A DNA stretch of 64,000 nucleotides from Telopea speciosissima (GCF_018873765.1 NC_057925.1:61640970-61704969); one strand, 5' to 3'. Shown: positions 34,301-43,538, counted from the stretch's first letter. Numbers and translations: made by a program. Notes: generated from the letters alone by a model not told the origin.

Positions 34301-37300
34301 CTGTATAATAAGAATATAAGATTATGAGCACAAGGAAAATGTCAAATGAATGAAGGAGAAGCATTATGGTTCCAATTTACAAAAATAAAGGTGATATTCA
34401 GAGCTGCAATAACAATAGAGGCATAAAACTAATGAGTCATACTATGAAATTATGCAAGAGGGTTATTAAAACCCACCTAAGACAAGAAACTACTTATGGA
34501 GAACCAATCTGGTTTTATGCCAAGAAGATCCACGACAGAAGCTATTTACTTACTTAGGAGACTCATGGAAAGATTTAGAGATTGCAAGAGGGATCTCCAT
34601 ATGGTCTTTATTGACCTATGAAAATCTTATGATAAACCCCCTAAAGAGTTAATCTGGTAGTACTAAAGGAGAAGTGTTTCAAGTAAATATGTGGACATAA
34701 TTAAAATATATATGATTCGTGTTGTGACTAGTGAAAGAAGTGTGGGGGTCAAGGTAGTTAATTCCTAATTAAAACTGGGTTACATCAAGGATCAGCTTTA
34801 AGCCCTTATTTGTTTGCGTTTATCACAAATGATTTAACTAGAGACATTTAAGATGAGGTTCCATGATGTATGTTTTTTGTTGATGATTTTGTTTTGGTGG
34901 ATGAGACAACAGCAAGGTGATGTAGATCCAAGCCTCCTCGAATTGAAGAAGCCACCCTAAACCTAGGGTTATAGTAGGAGCCTTAGTATAGCCTATACTT
35001 AGTTTATTTCAGTTATACTTAGTTTTATTTTCTGTTTTGTAATTGAACCGGCTCAAGGTTGCAACCAATTAGAGCCGGTTCAATTACAAAACAAAAAATA
35101 AAACTAAGTATAACTGAAATAAACTAAGTATAGGCTATACTAAGGCTCCTACTATAACCCTAGGTTTAGGGTGGCTTCTTCAATTCAAGGAGGCTTAGAT
35201 CTACATCACAAGGATTAATGCCAAGTTGGAATTATGGAGATCAACCTTGGAATCAAAAGGTTTTAAGATAAATATAATGAAGACGGAGTACATTGTGTGT
35301 AACTTTAGTTACAGTAGGTCGGATAATGAGGTGGTGAAAATTGACGAGACAGAGATTCCGCAAAGTGATTATGTTAGGTATCTAGACTCAATCATAAATG
35401 AAAAAGGTGATATAGAGGATGATGTTTCATAGAGAATTAAAATAGGATGGATGAAGTGGAGAGGTGCGTCTGGAGTTTGTGTGATTGACGTATTCCTTTA
35501 TAACTTAAGGAAAATTTTATAAGACAGTCATATGACCGGCTATGATGTATGGTGCGGATTATTGGGAAGTTAAGAAGCATTATGTAGATAAACTTAGTGT
35601 AGCAGAGATGAGGATGTTGAGATGGATGTGTGGCAAAACTAGGAATGTTCATATTAAAGCTGATTAAGGAGTAGTAATGTAGTCCTAGGTAGGAGTAATC
35701 CCACTAGGAACCAAGGTAGTAGGATCTCTTAACAAGGCTGGCCGATTGGGATAGCTTAGGCTAATTAGGGCAAAATTAGGGTTATGGTTAGGGTTTCGAC
35801 TTAGGGTTTTATTTGATAATGATGTGCAGAATTTTATGAGTCTAATGGTATAAGTTGGATCAAATTTGGTTGAGGTTGGAATTCTAGGGTTTTGGGTAGG
35901 ATGCCTTATGAAAATGGACTGTTTGTAAGATCTAGGGTTTAGGGGCAGATTTTAGGAAAGAGGTTTATAGGGTATTAATGGGCAGGTCTAAGGGGTTATT
36001 TTGGTATAAAGAAGTTAGGGTTTGGATGAGTTACAAAATTCTACAATTTAGGGCAGAATTGGATTTAGGGTTTTAGGGTTCTAATGGATCTATGGATTAA
36101 TGGAAGGGGTGATAATAGGAGTAGATGGAGCTTAGGTTAAAGGATTAGAAGAAGAAGGTTAAATGCTGAATTAATAAACTACTTACTTGAAAGATTAAAT
36201 CTTCAATGGTAGCAGCTTTGAAGAACTAGAAGAAGGACCTCCCGATCTACAAGATGCAAGGAGTCAATCGGAGTCCACCAATCCCTTCACCTTGATATTA
36301 CCCACAAGGTAGCCTTGATATTACTCACAAGGTTCACTCAACAGAGCAGAGCGAGAGCGACTATGGCAGCAAACAAAAGCTTTTTCATTAATCAAATTCG
36401 TGTACAATGCTGGCCTCCCTTACAAACTTATATAGAAGACTCAAAAATAGACTTAGACACTAAAAAGGAATGGCCTAACCTTATCCCTAACCTATTAGGC
36501 AACTTAAACTGACTAGGAAACTCAAATAGACTCAAAATAGAGTCCTAATGACTTAAAACAACTTAAACTACTTAAAATAAAGAAGATTCCCTAGTAGCCA
36601 ATAGGATATAAGAACCTCTTAGCCAATAGGATCACTTCACTTAAATTAGACCAATTGAACCAATTGGATGTAACCAATTTAAACCGGTTCAATTAAAAAC
36701 ACAAAATAAAAACTAAGTATTGGGCTAATCCCGTATGCAACCTATATACCCCTATTTCAGGCCCACTAAAGTGGCCTAATACATAGAAAACCCTTGGGAT
36801 CAAAGGCCCAACATGTATGTAACTCAACCCTAGACTTATTCCCAATGAAACAAGCCTTATTTGATGATGAATCTGCATCAAGTAGCTCCGATACATGATA
36901 AGATACGAGAAAGTCGTTTGAGGTGACATTCCATGTTCAATGGAGGCCTTTGGATGCTACAATACGGAGGAGTGATTTGATTTAAAATGAAGGAACTAAA
37001 AGAGCCAAGGGCAAACCTAAAATGAAAAATTTTATAAGACAATTATACGACCGGCTATGATGTATGAAGCGGATTATTGGGCAGTTAAGAAGCATTATGT
37101 AGATAAACTCAATGAAGCAGAGATGAGGATGTTGAGATGGATGTGTGGCAAAACTAAGAATGATCATATTAAAGCTTATTAAGGAGTAGCTCTGATACAT
37201 GATAAAATACGAGAAAGTTGTTTGAGGTGGCATTGCCATGTTCAATGGAGGCCTTTGGATGCTCCAATACGGAGGAGTGGTTTGATTTAGAATGAAGGAA

Positions 37301-38585
37301 CTAAAAGAGAGCAAAGGGCAAACCTAAAATGATCCTAGGAGAAATGGTGAGGAAAGACATGCATAGCTTAGGCCTTGTATCAAGTATAACCTCAAACAGA
37401 GTTGAATGTAGGATATGGATCCATGTAGCCAACCTCATTTAGTTGGGATAAGGCTGAGTTGTTGTTGTAGGAACATTTAACACAAACCAGCAACTTATTT
37501 CTCTTTTCTTTTTCTTGTCCTCTTGAACATTAGAAAATTTCTTTTTCTTTGATCATTATTTTAAACGCTAATACAGCCATCATTGTGATGAGAACTATTC
37601 ACTGTATTTCATCTATATCTAAACTATTGTGCCTATACTACTGGGGGAACTCAATTTCCTAATTTGAAGGGTGAAGCCAAACTCAGATCATACAAAAGTC
37701 CTCAGACTATGCCTTATAGAAATAGAGATTAAAAAAAAAAAAAACAAAACTGATCCAAAAAATTGAAATACTTAAAACACCATCAACATAGAGACAAGTA
37801 CTCCTGTTTAAGACCACCCAACTCCCCCCCCCCCCAAAAAAAAAGAAAGATGTTTCATTCCTCTTCCATCTTCTCCTCTCATGTTTCTCTACATCCCTCA
37901 TCTCTCATTCAGTTGAATCTCTTTTGTTATTTTTTTCTCAAAAAAAAAATTATATTTAGCATGAGTGTTCGAAAAACAATTAAGAGAAACAAATTACGGA
38001 ATTCTCTTCAAGTATGGTGATATGGTCAGCAAACAGAGGAGCAAGCATTTACTGGATGACGTTGCTGAGTTTGTAGGACAGTATCCAGTGGCTTCGTAAT
38101 TGTAACAGACAAACTGAATTTGTAATGCCAAGTTAGCAGCACAGTTGAGTTTGGGAAAGCGTCATAGCACAAAGAGGCTCCATCATCGAAGTGGGTATGC
38201 ATAATTCTATACCGTTATTCAATAATGAACAAAAAGAACGTATCAATGTATTTATATCTACCTGTCCATCTATCTATGTTTATCGAATTCATACAAGAAT
38301 CGAGAACATACCACGGCAGTCGCATCGTGTAAAACAGAAGTGATGTTCCACTCTCCTTTTTCCTGCCACAATGTGAATGAAGATTCAGAATAAATGCTCT
38401 AAGAAGAATTTCATCGAACAGTTAGGTTGCGGATGAGTTAAGTTAAGGAGGACAATTACCAGACGAGGGTTTAAGAGGGAGAGACAACGAGGGCAGCGAG
38501 CGGATCCAAGGCCAGGGTTTATGGTGGGGTCGTGGTAGAGGTTACCAGACCTGAGTTTCTGCTCATATACCTCCCTCGTCCCCAT
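22392..38585 (-). CDS. Six-exon gene, 158-residue conserved plant protein, diluted by two giant transposon-filled introns
   Basis: Exons on the minus strand: 38585-38460, 38362-38312, 33643-33592, 33520-33462, 33283-33238, 22534-22392. Every junction is GT..AG and the frames join without a break (126+51+52+59+46+143 = 477 bases, ending TGA). Introns are 97, 4668, 71, 178 and 10703 bases. The protein starts [14 protein letters not shown], has a CPRC pair at 31-34, two glycine/alanine-rich hydrophobic stretches (about 60-76 and 90-112, the second likely membrane-spanning: 'WLPFLIG' then '[16 protein letters not shown]'), then '[20 protein letters not shown]' and a charged tail with '[10 protein letters not shown]'. 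From memory it resembles a small conserved plant protein (Arabidopsis At3g62580, loosely labelled LEA family); I cannot verify that. Function unknown. All splice sites and frames look intact, so the gene is probably functional. The start is the first ATG in a frame that splices correctly. Confidence 0.85.
22569..23253. repeat. Tandem duplication, two copies of about 342 bases
   Basis: Copies start at 22569 and 22911 and share 'GTCATAAAAGTAAGTGATCC', 'AATGGACCTCCACTTGTGAA' and 'GAATACGACCTAATATAGAG'. The end of each unit resembles the 3' tail of the RTE-type LINE seen at 37340-37470. It lies in intron 5, starting only 35 bases upstream of the last exon. Confidence 0.85.
23265..23664. mobile_element. 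hAT-like MITE, about 400 bp, inside an RTE-LINE tail
   Basis: Inserted in 'TAGTTGGGATAAGGC', the typical RTE-LINE 3' tail. Flanks GTTGGGAT (23257-23264) and CTTGGGAT (23665-23672) match at 7 of 8 bases. Ends are CAAGGTTCAAAATCTCG and, read inward from the right, ACATGGTACTAAATCTCG. The interior is made of 'AATTTCGGNNATCTCG' words. Confidence 0.7.
23875..24178. repeat. Tandem duplication with a period of about 152 bases
   Basis: 'AAGAATGAGGGTCTGGAAAA' recurs at 23875 and 24027, followed by 'TTTTCATTGGAACTGTAACT' and 'GAGATCGAGAAGATTAACTT' in both copies. The first copy has a small extra segment. Lies in intron 5. Confidence 0.85.
24179..25199. other. Intron 5 sequence without recognised elements
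   Basis: No coding support. Part of this stretch may be the LTR of the neighbouring Ty3-type fossil, but its left border is not visible. Confidence 0.4.
25200..27895 (+). mobile_element. Ty3/gypsy LTR retrotransposon fossil, broken
   Basis: A primer-binding site for initiator Met-tRNA (TGGTACCAGAGC) lies near 25363. Downstream, in order, are gag-like sequence, a CCHC zinc knuckle ([14 protein letters not shown]) near 26200, a protease motif ([11 protein letters not shown]) near 26430, reverse transcriptase with '[17 protein letters not shown]' near 27280, an RNase H edge ('[11 protein letters not shown]') near 27410, and an integrase zinc-binding region near 27700-27800. This order (protease, RT, RNase H, integrase) is the Ty3 arrangement, probably a chromovirus. 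It is clearly broken, with several breaks and internal loss, and no 3' LTR is visible, so it looks old and cannot be dated by LTR comparison. It lies antisense within intron 5. Confidence 0.85.
27896..28606. other. Intron 5 spacer
   Basis: No recognisable coding sequence or repeat. Confidence 0.35.
28641..28757. repeat. 47-base tandem repeat inside the LINE, 2.5 copies
   Basis: 'TCCAACCACCGACATTATCT' begins at 28641 and 28688, and a partial copy begins at 28735. Each full unit includes 'AGAAGAGATCAACCTATGGG'. Confidence 0.9.
30001..30958. mobile_element. hAT-like non-autonomous element, 958 bp, perfect 8-bp target duplication
   Basis: Flanked by GTTCAAAA at 29993-30000 and 30959-30966. Removing it and one repeat restores continuous LINE text. 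The left end is CATAGTTCAAGAACTCG; the right end read inward is CAAGGTTCAAGAACCCGG. Subterminal 'GAGATCTCGG' words occur at both sides. No transposase coding is visible in about 1 kb. The ends resemble those of the element at 23265. Confidence 0.85.
32223..33237. other. Distal part of intron 5, next to its 5' splice site
   Basis: AT-rich, no elements recognised. Short open frames overlapping the exons near 33230-33540 are shadows of the split gene. Confidence 0.4.
34918..35208. mobile_element. 291-bp foldback: two inverted copies of an LTR-like end
   Basis: Arms 34918-35054 and 35072-35208 are 137 bases each, inverted, and differ at only three positions, all C/T. The 17-base spacer contains the palindrome GGTTGCAACC. 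The outer ends are TGATGTAG..CTACATCA. A perfect 5-bp duplication CAAGG flanks it (34913-34917 and 35209-35213), and removing it restores LINE text. TG..CA ends with a 5-bp duplication are LTR-retrotransposon marks. The terminal 10 bases and a stretch of about 45 bases ('ATACTTAGTTTT' ... 'AATTGAACCGG') are shared with the start of the LTR at 35675-36880. No coding. Confidence 0.85.
35511..37327. repeat. Tandem duplication of the RTE-LINE 3' segment (unit about 304 bases)
   Basis: Copy 1 is 35511-35674 plus 36886-37025, interrupted by the LTR; copy 2 is 37026 to about 37327. In the first 164 bases I count roughly a dozen differences. The LTR is in copy 1 only, so it inserted after the duplication, or the duplication involved an LTR-free allele. 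Confidence 0.8.
35675..36880 (-). mobile_element. Solo LTR fossil, about 1.2 kb
   Basis: Flanked by a perfect 5-bp repeat AGTAG (35670-35674 and 36881-36885); the uninterrupted target GGAGTAGCTC is present in the duplicated LINE copy near 37180. On the minus strand it begins TGATGCAGATTC and ends CTACATTA, and contains a TATATAAG box near 36430 followed by a transcript-like region. There is no gag or pol, so it reads as a lone LTR left by recombination. It looks bounded and whole as an LTR. Age uncertain. Confidence 0.7.
37471..38311. other. Remainder of intron 2
   Basis: No elements recognised. Homopolymer runs at 37729-37745 and 37827-37845. Confidence 0.4.
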
Positions 38586-38757
38586 CGCATCAACTTCTCT
38601 CTGTTAGGATCCGCTAGGAACGAGTAACGAGCGCCCGCACAAGACAACAGAAATATACATTACGATGCGTGCACGTTAGGGTATCAATTTAGAACCGAAA
38701 CCTAACTGCCCATTTATAAGTGTATAATCGAATCGAACAAATTCGGTTAATTTTTAT

Positions 38758-39083
38758 GGGCTCATGTTCTGTGTGTCGCACCGCAGGCTGCGCCCAGACA
38801 CATGGGCCTGCCACTTAAGGGGGCAGGGTGGTCATTGGAATCGTTATCGTCTACGGTTTCCTGACCGGTGCGGTTCCCTAGTGTTTCTCACAAGAGGGGG
38901 GTGGGACCTACACGAGGCACCTGACAGAACACTCTGCCTAGGTGGGGTCCACCCTCCTCTTGTGAAAGGCACTGGGGAACAACACCGGTTAGGGAACCGT
39001 ATAAGATAAAAATTGGTGGTCATTGTGCTCACCACCATGTGTCTGAGCGCAGCCTGCACCCCTAACGTAGAGAACATTCTCCC
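38758..39083. mobile_element. MULE-like MITE, 326 bp, 9-bp target duplication, with a nested foldback
   Basis: Flanked by AATTTTTAT at 38749-38757 and 39084-39092. Outer arms pair 'CAGGCTGCGCCCAGACACAT' with 'ATGTGTCTGAGCGCAGCCTG'. Inside, about 38860-38997 forms a second hairpin ('GGTTCCCTAGTGTTTCTCAC' against 'GTGAAAGGCACTGGGGAAC'). It sits about 170 bases upstream of the start codon of the split gene, in its likely promoter. Confidence 0.8.
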
Positions 39084-39092
39084 AATTTTTAT

Positions 39093-40022
39093 TTTGGGAA
39101 AAAAGTAAATTTTCATTTGATTTGATTCAGTTCAGATTTCTCACCCAAAAAAAAAATTTCGGTTCAATTTTATACTGAAAATATAATTGTTTGAACCAAA
39201 CTAAATAAAGTGTAACCCATTTAAACCGAAACAAACTTAAATCATACTAAACCCTGTATTCGTGTGTTTTTATTGAGTTATGTGAAATTACCTAATATGG
39301 GTTTCTTTGTTAAGTTATGCAAAAAATATTGAAAGATACGAAAATTGACATTGTGAGACTGTATCTTCACGGGGCTGTAATATCTTACTCAACCTTATTT
39401 GTTTCAGTAGGTTATTTCCTCTTAAACCGTATTATCGAGATCTTGTATGGATCAAAGGAAACCAAACATTATTTTACTGAAATTGTAACCATCTGACGTT
39501 GACCAAATACATACATGATATCATTGAACGTTAGCCATAATTTTTTCTTTTTGGGTGCAAACTTCAGTCATAAGGAGTAATATCATTTTTGCCCCTTATA
39601 GTATGAAGAAGTTTGTCCCTATATGTATGAAAGAAGGTAACTCCGTCTAGTTGTAGTCTTAGTATAATCAACCATGGTTAGACATCAACCATGGTTAGAC
39701 AAAACAAAACCCTTTAGGTAATATCCAAAAATTATGCTAGAACAAGAAGATTGCACATGTAGTATTGTATTTGAACCAATTTTTGAAAAATTGGATTGGA
39801 ACGACTTAAGGCCGATCCAGACCGGATCAATCCTGTACAAAAACTAGGATTTAGGATTTTATTTGCCGATTTCTACCAGTTCTGGACCGATTCTGGTCGA
39901 CTTTGATCTAGATCGAAATCGACCGAGACTGATCCAGATCCAAATTCTTGTTCTAGAACTTGGATTTGAAAATATACAAACAAAAGAGGTGAGTAAGCAC
40001 CTCCATGGTGGGATACACACAC

Positions 40023-40075
<53 letters not shown>

Positions 40076-40694
40076 GTAACTAATAAATCCTCAAGTGATT
40101 ATTGTAGTTAATGAGGTTTACATATTCACAAGTGCCCAAAGCATAGAGTGAGAACAAGAATGGTACAAGCGCCTCAAAAGTAAATATAATCTTAAGTTGA
40201 GAGTCACCTCAGAGTGTGTATATATGTTTAGGGTGCAATTTGTTATCACCAAAGTGAAGAATTAAAAGAAATTGTAGCCTTCTTTTAATATGTCTCTTGT
40301 CTTAAGTTATTTAATGCAAGAGTAAAAAATGAATTTTAAAAAAAATGAAAGTTATTTAATTCAATATTTATGTGAAATAATTAGATGTACCTCCATTGAG
40401 AAAAAATGTTTTATGTTAAAATGGTAAAAAAATAAAGTTACAAATTTTTTTTCTACCGACATTGGTTACAACAAGATTTTCCCATATGTATATATAAATG
40501 ACATATACATGGGCTCACTCTTAGTTCCAATAATTAAGATTTATCCTGTTACAATTGTTCAAAGTTGAAATTTTATTTTATTATAAGCATTCTCTTATCT
40601 TCTCTTAATCCATATATAGAGTGGTTTTTCTTTAGAGCACGCTTTTCAACTAATTGAATTTGAGACTTGAATGACCATGAAATCGAGGATGGAG
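39093..40694. other. Intergenic
   Basis: 39130-39250 and 39780-39965 are hAT-like low-complexity tracts ('GGTTCAATTT', 'GACCGATTCTGG'). 40021-40073 is a GAAA/GA run. No gene seen. Confidence 0.45.
40021..40073. repeat. (GAAA)n-(GA)n microsatellite
   Basis: GAAA units pass into a pure GA run. Confidence 0.95.
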
Positions 40695-40709
40695 AGTGGG
40701 AGCAACACC

Positions 40710-40851
40710 GGTTAAGTTGCGTTATCGTAACCATCGGGTTGTAGATTTGAAACATGAAAACAATCTCTTCGCAAAAGTGGAAGTATGAGTGTACATTTGC
40801 CCCTCCCAGACCCTATAGTAGCAGGAGCTTCGTGCATTGAGACGTTCTCAA
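40710..40851 (+). mobile_element. tRNA-derived SINE, 142 bp
   Basis: Same family as the SINE at 4323: 'GAGTGTACATTTGCCCCTCC', 'CAGACCCTATAGTAGCAGG' and 'GCTTCGTGCATTGAG'. A B-box-like 'GGTTGTAGATTTGAAAC' is present. The target duplication is AGTGGGAGCAACACC (40695-40709) and AGTGGGAGCAGCACC (40852-40866), 14 of 15 identical. Confidence 0.82.
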
Positions 40852-40866
40852 AGTGGGAGCAGCACC

Positions 40867-41929
40867 TAATGAGAAGGAAACTTGTAATAAAATTAGCAAA
40901 TAGCCCAAATCCTTTTGGAACGTGGAATTAGGCCTTACATTTGGGATTTAAAATGTGTCAGGCCATGCATAGACAATAAAATAGGCAAACTATTATTGTC
41001 ATTAGATAGATAGAAGAATAATTAGATATAGACATAGAATAGATAAATCCAAATGTCACAAGATATCTATTCTATCAGGTGGACAAATATGTGTCCATTC
41101 CACTAGTTGGATAGAAATGACATAGGGGGTGAAATGACCGCCCTACCCCCATGAAAGATGGAAATGATCGTCCGCCTGATGCTTCCATGCATGCTCCCAT
41201 TGGCATAAAATATAAAAAAAAATTGTACAAATTTGTGTTGTGAGTACATTTGATTGGGCCGGGGGGGGGGGGGGGAGTTGAACCTGCATCCTCTATCTGG
41301 ACTTAGGTCAAGGCTCTATTGCAATGGTAGCCACCACCATGCCAAGAGGTGCTGTCCCTTTTGAAAAATTCATGTAGATGTTTTTGGTTGAGCACTTTAT
41401 TTTTTTCAATGTGAAAATGTGATTTGATAATTTTGACCATTGAATAGACAGGAAATGATTTGAATCAATCATTTGTAAAATTTCATACTCAAATTCATTG
41501 AATTACTCCTTATAATGGCATTAGCTAGCCTCCCGTGTATGCCCATATCTCGATCACTTTGGTACTTTGTACACCACCTTTACTGTCCTGAATTTTCACT
41601 ATTCTATTTTTTCATTTGACAAAATTCGTTTGGCTTGAACCTTGATAGTTGAGTTGAGGACTTTGGATATCGATCTGATATCGATACCAATACCTCAAAC
41701 CATGCTACCATGTATATCAATGAATGATCAACCATCATGATTTTTTTTTCTCTTTTGTTAGGAAGAATCAACCATAATGATTTTATTATTATTATTTTTT
41801 TTTGTAAGAAAAAGTTTATGCATTATAACGTGATCAACGCAAGGTATTCGAATTTATATAATTCTAATAGCAAAGGAGTGGAATTGGATCATGATGTCCT
41901 ATATGCAACAGACAAGACTCTCCGGCCGG
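40867..41929. other. Intergenic
   Basis: 41105-41175 carries 'GACCGCCCTACCCCC', a scrap of the shared MITE core. 41655-41706 is a hAT-like scrap ending CTCAAACCATG. No gene. Confidence 0.4.
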
Positions 41930-41939
41930 GGAGTCAATC

Positions 41940-42109
41940 GGATCTAGATCCTCTATTGCCGAGCTGCCCGGCAAGACCATATTGCCCAGACGCGGTGCTG
42001 CACGCAATGACCGCCTTACCCCCACTAGGGCAAGGCGTTTGGGCAGGGATCAGATGGACATTACGTACAACACCATGTCTGGGAAGCTCGGCAGTAGTTC
42101 ATCCAAATT
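41940..42109. mobile_element. MULE-like MITE, 170 bp, perfect 10-bp target duplication
   Basis: Flanked by GGAGTCAATC at 41930-41939 and 42110-42119. Arms pair 'TGCCGAGCTGCCCGG' with 'TGGGAAGCTCGGCAG'. The core is 'GACCGCCTTACCCCCACTAG'. An open frame of 146 codons crosses the element and its flanks and is not a gene. Confidence 0.85.
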
Positions 42110-42402
42110 GGAGTCAATCACATTGTTATTCTCCCTGGGAATGTAATGGAGAGAGCAAGATTGAAATTAGAGAGTAAGATCCTACCATAATGATAGGGGA
42201 GGAAGAATTGAACAAAAGTCACCCAACAAATTCGATAGGGAATTCCATCAATAATAAGATAAGGACTCTACCAAACAAAATAAAAAATCAATAAGATTAG
42301 CGGTTCAGTTCATATATAATTCCATAATATCCTAAGGCATGCAAAACCTCTCTCTCTCTCTACTCTGCGGTGGTGATTGGTGAATGGCGATGGTAATATC
42401 TA

Positions 42403-42990
42403 TCAATAATGCATTACATAAACATTGTACTCAACAACGGCATCGCGAGTGGTAAAGTTGACGCTATGAGTCTTGAGCTGAACATATCCCCTAGCAAACC
42501 GGAAAAGCCCACTCCCTCCAATCACCGGCATCTCCCTTACCGCCGAGACAATCGTATTCCTCCCCAGTATTGTGATGGTGCTCCCATTGTACTTCCCTTC
42601 CACGAAAGCAAAATTCATGGCCATCAATAACCCAATTTCTTGCTGCGAAGCAGATGCGTAGAATCCTTGAGCTCTCCCAACCAGTTTCGAACTCATAGCT
42701 GGCCCTTCCGTTAATGGGTCATCAATCATAAACATGAAACCGAAACCCGTCGACGATGAGTTCGCTGGGGCTCCGGCCACTCTGACGGCAGTAGGGTTGC
42801 GACCGCTGAGGATGTCGTGCCAGTAGAAGCGGAAGTGGCTGAGCTTTTCTCTCTTAAGCCCTAGTGATCTCCGACTTAGGGTTTTGGCAAAGCTGCCGGA
42901 GATTGGGACGGTTTGGAAGAGGAGAATGGTGATGGTAATGGAGAGAATGATGAAGGGGTGAGCTAGTTTGGGAGATGGTGATCCTCCCAT
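42403..42990 (-). CDS. Dirigent protein, copy 1
   Basis: Intronless, 195 residues, the usual length for the family. A hydrophobic N-terminal signal (about 1-33) predicts secretion to the apoplast. The dirigent domain follows, with '[18 protein letters not shown]' (54-71), '[10 protein letters not shown]', '[17 protein letters not shown]', 'NGSTITILGRN', '[18 protein letters not shown]' and C-terminal 'VEYNVYVMHY'. N-glycosylation sequons include NGST and NFTT. Family members guide stereoselective coupling of coniferyl-alcohol radicals, giving lignans or related products; the substrate of this copy is unknown. It is the most divergent of the five minus-strand copies. I see no clear TATA box. 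Confidence 0.95.
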   Translation of the reverse strand: MGGSPSPKLAHPFIILSITITILLFQTVPISGSFAKTLSRRSLGLKREKLSHFRFYWHDILSGRNPTAVRVAGAPANSSSTGFGFMFMIDDPLTEGPAMSSKLVGRAQGFYASASQQEIGLLMAMNFAFVEGKYNGSTITILGRNTIVSAVREMPVIGGSGLFRFARGYVQLKTHSVNFTTRDAVVEYNVYVMHY

Positions 42991-43419
42991 TGGAGCCCAA
43001 AACAGAAGTTAACTTGATTTGGGTTTGGACTTTTAATGCCTATCAGCTGTTTGTGAATTTGAATGTTGATAAATCAAGGGAGTGGAGTGGTTCTAGTGAT
43101 GCAAGTTTGAAGGCAGAGGCAGGTATGGATCATGGAAAGTGGACACATGGAGAGCTGGAAGTGATAAGACGTGAAGCTGAGTGTTTGGCTCTTTTTGTTT
43201 TTCTGATTGCTTCGACAGGACAAAAGCATCTGCACTTTTCTCTCTTTCCAACCTGGAATTGATTTTGATGGCTTTTATTTCCCCAGCTTTAGAGGGGTTT
43301 CTTGTCGGGACCATAAGTGGTGGGGAGAAAGGTTTCAGCACCGACTACTAAGACTTGTTTCTTCAATTTTTGGATGGAAATAGTTGGTGAACGACTTGCC
43401 ATTTGAGATATTTTTATAG

Positions 43420-43538
43420 GGTGGGGCACAGGCTGCACCCAGACACATGAGATAGGCATAATGACTATTCTACCCCTTTGAGTGGCATGCCCATATGTCT
43501 GGGCGCAACCTGTGCTACGGCACAGAGAACATGAACCC
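43420..43538. mobile_element. MULE-like MITE, 119 bp, perfect 9-bp target duplication
   Basis: Flanked by TTTTTATAG at 43411-43419 and 43539-43547. Arms 'GGCACAGGCTGCACCCAGAC' and 'GTCTGGGCGCAACCTGTGCT' match those of the 38758 element. Right end 'CAGAGAACATGAACCC'. About 430 bases upstream of dirigent copy 1. Confidence 0.85.

Larger units (their letters stand above)
34100..37470 (+). mobile_element. RTE-type LINE, 5'-truncated, split twice and with a duplicated 3' part
   Basis: RT blocks in order: '[19 protein letters not shown]' (34215), '[15 protein letters not shown]' (34368), '[17 protein letters not shown]' (34480), '[18 protein letters not shown]' (34560), then after the foldback '[15 protein letters not shown]' (35225) and '[20 protein letters not shown]'-like text (35590). 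This is the classical plant RTE order. The 3' end is 'TTAGTTGGGATAAGGC' followed by a GTT-type tail at 37437-37470, the RTE hallmark. The foldback at 34918-35208 and an LTR at 35675-36880 interrupt it, and a roughly 304-base 3' segment is tandemly duplicated. Many stops and frameshifts; inactive. It lies antisense in intron 2. Confidence 0.88.

Noticed and set aside
36000-36100. 'TTAGGGTTT'-like words in 35750-36080 as an interstitial telomere
   Set aside because: The words are irregular and spaced by unrelated sequence inside the LTR; no true TTTAGGG array.
41737-42177. 146-codon plus-strand open frame
   Set aside because: It runs through the MITE at 41940-42109 and unrelated flanks; begins in an AT-rich tract; no domain.
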